A stretch of DNA of 64,000 nt from Niveispirillum lacus (GTDB lineage Bacteria > Pseudomonadota > Alphaproteobacteria > Azospirillales > Azospirillaceae), in contig NZ_NOXU01000030.1 of NCBI RefSeq assembly GCF_002251795.1, forward strand, positions 372,001 through 436,000. The letters are read 5' to 3'. The notes beneath the pieces are model-generated. The model was not told the DNA's origin, did no database searches, and saw nothing but the letters and a program-made list of their open reading frames with translations. A program made the translations under genes and the position numbers. Positions 63,959 to 64,000 of the stretch are shown here, piece by piece; the stretch's first letter is position 1; every line of letters begins with the position of its first letter.

Positions 63959-64000
63959 TTACTTGTTGCCTTCCGGCGGCGTGGTGCCTTCGGCCGGCGG
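63959..64000 (-). CDS. Possible C-terminus of a gene entering from the right
   Basis: Fourteen codons on the minus strand read PPAEGTTPPEGNK followed by TAA (63961-63959), with the stem-loop at 63920-63955 directly downstream. The Pro/Glu/Gly-rich tail is protein-like but too short to identify. Confidence 0.35.
   Translation of the reverse strand, partial: PPAEGTTPPEGNK

Overview
The window is about 64 kb of GC-rich (roughly 64 percent by eye) chromosomal DNA from an alphaproteobacterium, most likely a Rhodospirillales/Azospirillaceae relative (Azospirillum, Niveispirillum or Nitrospirillum type). The evidence is a CcrM-type GANTC methylase with GANTC sites clustered in front of it, the gene order uvrC-pgsA-moaD-moaE, the gene order serS-surE-pcm-nlpD, a phasin, and a cysteine-free L31. 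I see no rRNA, no CRISPR array, no prophage and no insertion sequence. One tRNA gene, tRNA-Val(CAC), is present.

The most unusual region is the left 2 kb. Between a truncated histidine kinase gene and ccrM lie five minus-strand genes of 49-50 codons. All five encode related small proteins with an acidic or amphipathic N-terminal half, a core resembling SLPTAADLIEA, and a hydrophobic C-terminal tail. They form two units: B2-A3-A2 (about 1667 to 1146) and B1-A1 (559 to 204). Each unit has a near-perfect sigma-54 (-24/-12) promoter. In each, a pair of TGTCCG-N4-CGGACA-type dyads starts exactly 115 bp upstream of the promoter edge, as expected for a bacterial enhancer-binding protein. Most of these genes are too short for ordinary gene callers. 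I know of no described system that matches.

Region by region: 2-9 kb holds ccrM, rnhB, hemN with a FixK/FNR-like box, a class-C acid phosphatase lipoprotein, an ankyrin protein, msrB and a GNAT gene. 9-16 kb holds an M13 peptidase, a TIGR02444 gene, pfkA, and a fatty-acid-metabolism-like cluster (APH-fold kinase and two SDRs). 16-24 kb holds acylphosphatase, a GNAT gene, gltA, gltX, comEC, a GST and a soluble hybrid-like histidine kinase. 24-28 kb is the uvrC-pgsA-moaD-moaE operon. 29-32 kb holds a phasin and two tandem membrane GGDEF proteins. 32-39 kb holds an Arg/Asp/Pro-repeat protein with an HTH head, envelope proteins including an OmpA-type porin, and two divergent LuxR-type response regulators. 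39-46 kb holds pmbA, yajQ, glmU, gph, a DUF3108 protein, the tRNA, a nuclease-like gene and a SRAP gene. 46-52 kb holds an orphan BrnA-like antitoxin, an orphan molybdenum hydroxylase large subunit, cysQ, gor and rpmE. 52-59 kb holds an ABC exporter, a TetR/VOC pair, thiE, a class I aldolase, a truncated pyruvate-kinase-like protein and a GDSL esterase. 59-64 kb is serS-surE-pcm-nlpD, whose last three junctions overlap.

Themes: central carbon metabolism (pfkA, fbaB, pyk-like, gltA), molybdenum cofactor supply together with a molybdenum hydroxylase, c-di-GMP signalling (two GGDEF proteins and YajQ), and envelope maintenance. Two 120-bp palindromic intergenic repeats (15.06 kb and 51.31 kb) are the only mobile-like DNA seen.
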